Shown: positions 61,385 to 64,000 of the stretch, in pieces
Position numbering within the stretch: the stretch's first letter is position 1
How the letters are laid out: every line of letters starts with the position of its first letter
Assembly (NCBI RefSeq): GCF_017377735.1
Contig: NZ_JAFVMH010000002.1
Span: 744,001-808,000, forward strand
Direction of reading: 5' to 3'
From: Acetobacter garciniae
Lineage (GTDB): Bacteria; Pseudomonadota; Alphaproteobacteria; Acetobacterales; Acetobacteraceae
Length of the DNA: 64,000 nt
Made by a program: the position numbers and the translations under genes
The notes under the pieces: generated by a model
Databases searched by the model: none
Seen by the model: only the letters and a program-made list of their open reading frames with translations
Told to the model about the DNA's origin: nothing

Positions 61385-61861
61385 ATGACACAGAACGTTA
61401 TTCAGCAGCGCGTTACCCTGGCCCGGCAGGGGGCGCATCCGCAGGTGATCGGCCGCATGCCCTCGGGCTGGCTGTTCATGGCCGACACGCAGCCGGTGGC
61501 TGGGTACTGCATTTTAATGGCCGATCCCATCGTGCCCAGCATCAACGATCTGGGCGGGCAGGACAGGGCGGCCTATCTGGCGGATGTCGTGCGGGTGGGC
61601 GATGCCCTGCTGGAGGCAACGCAGGCAGCGCGCATCAATTACGAGACATGGTGCAACCAGGAACCCTCCCTGCACACGCATATCGTGCCCCGTTACAGCA
61701 CGGAGGCCGATGCCCAGCGTATCAGGCCCCTCTGCGTCGCCTATGACGTGGCCCAAGCCCGCCCGTTCGATACGGCGGTGGATGGCCCGCTCATGCAGGC
61801 ATTGCGCACCATTCTGGGAATTGCCCCGGCCTTGCCGGCCCATGCAGGGCAGGAGATCTGA
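61385..61861 (+). CDS. HIT-family hydrolase
   Basis: This 158-residue histidine-triad-type protein has the family motif in SLHTHIVPRY (H-x-H-x-x-P), preceded by GYCILMADPIVPSINDLGGQDRAAYLADVVRVGDALLEAT and ARINYETWCNQEP. HIT enzymes cleave dinucleoside polyphosphates or nucleotide adducts. The catalytic triad is H-T-H-I-V rather than HxHxH, as in some diadenosine polyphosphate hydrolase-like groups. It is followed after two bases by the Spx/ArsC-like gene. Confidence 0.8.
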   Translation: MTQNVIQQRVTLARQGAHPQVIGRMPSGWLFMADTQPVAGYCILMADPIVPSINDLGGQDRAAYLADVVRVGDALLEATQAARINYETWCNQEPSLHTHIVPRYSTEADAQRIRPLCVAYDVAQARPFDTAVDGPLMQALRTILGIAPALPAHAGQEI

Positions 61862-61863
61862 TC

Positions 61864-62217
61864 GTGGCTGCTGTTCTGTACGGAATCAAATCCTGCGACA
61901 CCATGCGCAAGGCGCGCCAGTGGCTGGACAGCCACGGCATTGCCTATACCTTCCATGACTACAAGACCCAGGGCGTGCCCCCCGCACAGCTCAAGGACTG
62001 GGTGGCCGATGTGGGGTGGGAAAAACTGCTCAACCGCGCGGGCACGACCTTTCGCGGCCTGGCGGAGGCAGACAGGCAGGGGCTGGACCAGACGCGCGCC
62101 ATGGCCCTGATGCTCGCCCATCCCTCCCTGATCAAACGGCCCGTTCTGGTGCGTGAAGGCAAGGTGACATTGGGCTTCAAGCCCGAAATTTATGCGGCCC
62201 TGTTCGGCGTGCAATAA
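61864..62217 (+). CDS. Spx/MgsR/YffB-type ArsC-like protein
   Basis: The 117-residue protein has a thioredoxin fold with a single active-site-like Cys11 (YGIKSCDTMRKARQWLD), HDYKTQGVPPAQLKDWV and LIKRPVLVREGKVTLGF, as in the YffB/Spx branch of the ArsC superfamily. The YffB branch is thought to act with glutathione; no arsenate role is expected. It starts with GTG two bases after the HIT stop and looks co-transcribed. Confidence 0.87.
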   Translation: MAAVLYGIKSCDTMRKARQWLDSHGIAYTFHDYKTQGVPPAQLKDWVADVGWEKLLNRAGTTFRGLAEADRQGLDQTRAMALMLAHPSLIKRPVLVREGKVTLGFKPEIYAALFGVQ

Positions 62218-62287
62218 GCGCGAAACAGGTGGGAACACAGGTGCTGCATGAGCAGCCAGATGGTCCGTGCCAGTCTACAGGGCAGGC

Positions 62288-63202
62288 TTAATCCCTGCCC
62301 GCTGCGCCGGGGGTGAGTTCGGGGGCAGCAAGCGTGATGAACGCCTCTGCCAGCTTGCTTCCATCGGTGGCAAGCCAGATACGGGTCAGGGGCAGCGGCG
62401 GCATGTTGTATTTTGCCGGAATTCTGACCAGTTCCTGATCCGCAAGCGATTTTGGCAGGGCGGCCACCGCAAGATCGGCACGCAGGGCTGCGATCTGGCC
62501 CGCCGACGTGTCGGAGGAATACGCGACACGATAGGGGTGCCCTGCCGCCTGTAGCGCTTTCAGCGCCGCATCGCGCCACGCACAGCCGATTTCCGCAATG
62601 GCCAGGGGAAGGGGATCGCGCTCGACGGCGTGGCCGGATGCGCGCATCAGCCATATGAGCGGTTCGGAAAATAGTTCCCGCGCATGGGCGAAAGGCTTGT
62701 CCGTTTCGTTGAACAGGGCCAGGCCGATCTCGCCTTGCGCGAACATGCGCTGGACGGCGGCACTGGTATCCAGCCGCACATCCACGACAATGCCGGGGTG
62801 AATCTCTGCCAGCCGCCGGAGCATGCCGGGCACCAGCGACGTGCCCAGATCGGGCGGGGCCGCCAGCCGCAGGCGCCCCTTCAGCGGTGAAGTCCGGAAT
62901 ACCGCCATGGCCTCATCGTTGATGTCGATGAGACGCCTTGCAAAGGCAAGCAGAACCTCTCCATGTTCCGTCAGGCTGATACGACGCGCATCGCGCAGCA
63001 GGAGTTGCGTTGCAAGCAGTTCCTCCAGCTTGCCGACCTGAAGGCTGACAGCCGAAGGGGAGCGGTGAACGCGCGTGGCAGCCCGCCTGAACGATCCCAT
63101 ATCGCAGATTGCAACGAACGACCGAAGCGCATCCAGATTGAAGGTCCGGTTGGTTCGCAGAAGGTCGTCGTATGAACCTGGTGTTGAGTTTTCCTGATCC
63201 AT
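62288..63202 (-). CDS. LysR-family transcriptional regulator
   Basis: The 304-residue product has an N-terminal helix-turn-helix (LDALRSFVAICDMGSFRRAATRVHRSPSAVSLQVGKLEELL) and a periplasmic-binding-like effector domain (GRLRLAAPPDLGTSLVPGMLRRLAEIHPGIVVDV). It is divergent from a DMT-family transporter with 75 bases between starts, so it most likely controls that exporter in response to its substrate. Confidence 0.9.
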   Translation of the reverse strand: MDQENSTPGSYDDLLRTNRTFNLDALRSFVAICDMGSFRRAATRVHRSPSAVSLQVGKLEELLATQLLLRDARRISLTEHGEVLLAFARRLIDINDEAMAVFRTSPLKGRLRLAAPPDLGTSLVPGMLRRLAEIHPGIVVDVRLDTSAAVQRMFAQGEIGLALFNETDKPFAHARELFSEPLIWLMRASGHAVERDPLPLAIAEIGCAWRDAALKALQAAGHPYRVAYSSDTSAGQIAALRADLAVAALPKSLADQELVRIPAKYNMPPLPLTRIWLATDGSKLAEAFITLAAPELTPGAAGRD

Positions 63203-63277
63203 AAGTCGTGATCGTATCGTTTTTATGAACGCATGGCCACAGCTAATCTGGCGGGGAAAATCAGCAAGGAGTGTTTC

Positions 63278-64000
63278 ATGGCCTTTTCCTTCCCTCCTGT
63301 TTTACGGGGCCTTGTTTATGCCGCCATAGCCATCGGCGTCTGGTCGGGATCGCTGGTCATGCTGCGGTTCGGGGTGACGACAGGCCTGAATGCCTATGAC
63401 CTGACTGCGCTCCGGTTCGGGACGGCGGCGCTCATCCTCGCACCTGTCGTCATCCGGCGCGGCTTTGCCTTCGGCCAGCTTGGGCCAGCCGGTGTGCTGG
63501 GCATGGTGCTGGGTTTCGGTGCGCCGTATGTCCTGCTGATCTCGCTCGCCCTTGAAACCGCTTCGGCATCCGCTGCGGGTTCGCTCAATCCCGGCGTGAT
63601 GGCGATTGTCTCGTTGATCCTGGGCGCTGTCGTTTTCGGTGACCGGATCGGCCCGTTGGCCGTCGCAGGGGCTGCACTGGTTCTTGCCGGTGCCTGCCTT
63701 TTTGCGGGGCTGGCAGAAAAGCTTGCCATTGGCCACCTGATCCTGATCGGCACCGGTATCATGTGGGCGGCCTATGCGGTCGTCGTGCGCCGCTATGGAA
63801 TTTCTGCCCTGCACGCAACAGCCATTGTCGCGGTCGGTTCGGCGATCGTCTACCTGCCGGTCTACGTCATGGCCCTTCCCAAGCGTATTCCGGGGGCGCC
63901 GGCCTTCGATTTGCTGATGCAGGCAGGTTTTCAGGGCGTACTGGTCAGTGTTCTTGCCGTCTTCGCCTTCAATCGCTCGGCCGAACTTCTGGGGCCGATT
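63278..64000 (+). CDS. DMT-superfamily (EamA-type) transporter, cut by the window end
   Basis: The first 241 codons are visible; the stop is beyond the window. The product is very hydrophobic with paired EamA repeats: LVYAAIAIGVWSGSLVMLRFG, ALRFGTAALILAPVVI, ETASASAAGSLNPGVMAIVSLILGAVVFGDRIGPLAVAGAALVLAGACLF and later segments. AAGGAG precedes ATG 63278. Such proteins usually export amino acids or other metabolites. The divergent LysR regulator supports inducible export. Confidence 0.87.
   Translation, partial: MAFSFPPVLRGLVYAAIAIGVWSGSLVMLRFGVTTGLNAYDLTALRFGTAALILAPVVIRRGFAFGQLGPAGVLGMVLGFGAPYVLLISLALETASASAAGSLNPGVMAIVSLILGAVVFGDRIGPLAVAGAALVLAGACLFAGLAEKLAIGHLILIGTGIMWAAYAVVVRRYGISALHATAIVAVGSAIVYLPVYVMALPKRIPGAPAFDLLMQAGFQGVLVSVLAVFAFNRSAELLGPI

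Noticed and set aside
63203..63277. LysR operator (T-N11-A) between the LysR gene and the exporter
   Set aside because: Several loose T-N11-A matches occur but none with convincing symmetry, so no site was called.

Overview
This window is GC-rich alphaproteobacterial chromosome, most likely from an acetic acid bacterium of the Komagataeibacter/Gluconacetobacter type. That placement is an inference. It rests on strong GC bias at third codon positions, gene orders such as hisZ-purA and trpB-trpA, a mannitol-dehydrogenase-family polyol enzyme, several TonB receptors, and a branched-palindrome intergenic repeat that I associate with this group. No rRNA operon, CRISPR array, intact insertion sequence or prophage is visible. 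There is one tRNA gene, tRNA-Val(GAC).

Layout. 0-11.6 kb is housekeeping: the start of a Fur-type regulator, a TusA-like protein, rho, a CorA-type transporter, trpBA, a flavoprotein coupled to a HerA-like ATPase, hisZ and purA. 11.6-14.7 kb holds a short inverted-repeat element, a small membrane protein and a TonB receptor. 14.8-25.0 kb looks like a carnitine locus. Leftward it carries a TonB receptor, a CaiX/ChoX-like binding protein and a flavin-dependent monooxygenase. Rightward it carries a GlxA/CdhR-type regulator, a CdhC-type dehydrocarnitine cleavage enzyme, a fused carnitine dehydrogenase/thioesterase and an exported alpha/beta hydrolase. The TonB receptor promoter is a diverged copy of the cdhC promoter, and it even carries the first codons of cdhC as a small leader ORF that overlaps the receptor start codon.

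25-31 kb holds three small lipoprotein-like exported proteins and a probable copper module (SCO protein, Met/His-rich DUF2946-like protein, OprC-like TonB receptor). 31-32.5 kb is a flavin reductase-SDR pair. 32.6-37.9 kb is a phosphate regulon (phoB, phoR, pstS, OprP-like porin) with recognisable Pho boxes before phoB, pstS and the porin gene; pstCAB and phoU are not in the window. 38-47.5 kb is mixed housekeeping (CNNM transporter, AcuI-like reductase, SDR, argC, mazG, htpG, an N-formylglutamate amidohydrolase-family enzyme).

After the tRNA (47.5 kb) comes a noticeably AT-richer stretch with one polytopic membrane gene of unknown function, probably acquired horizontally. 50.3-57.4 kb has a secreted protein, a HAD phosphatase, a polyol dehydrogenase, an RcnB-like protein, a glutathione-dependent formaldehyde dehydrogenase, an arsenate-reductase-like protein and a SulP transporter. 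57.5-60.6 kb is a divergent sulfur/redox locus: TSUP transporter and persulfide-dioxygenase-like enzyme on one side, peroxiredoxin and ArsR regulator on the other, around a shared palindrome. The window ends with tag, a HIT protein, an Spx/ArsC-like protein, a LysR regulator and the start of a DMT-family exporter.
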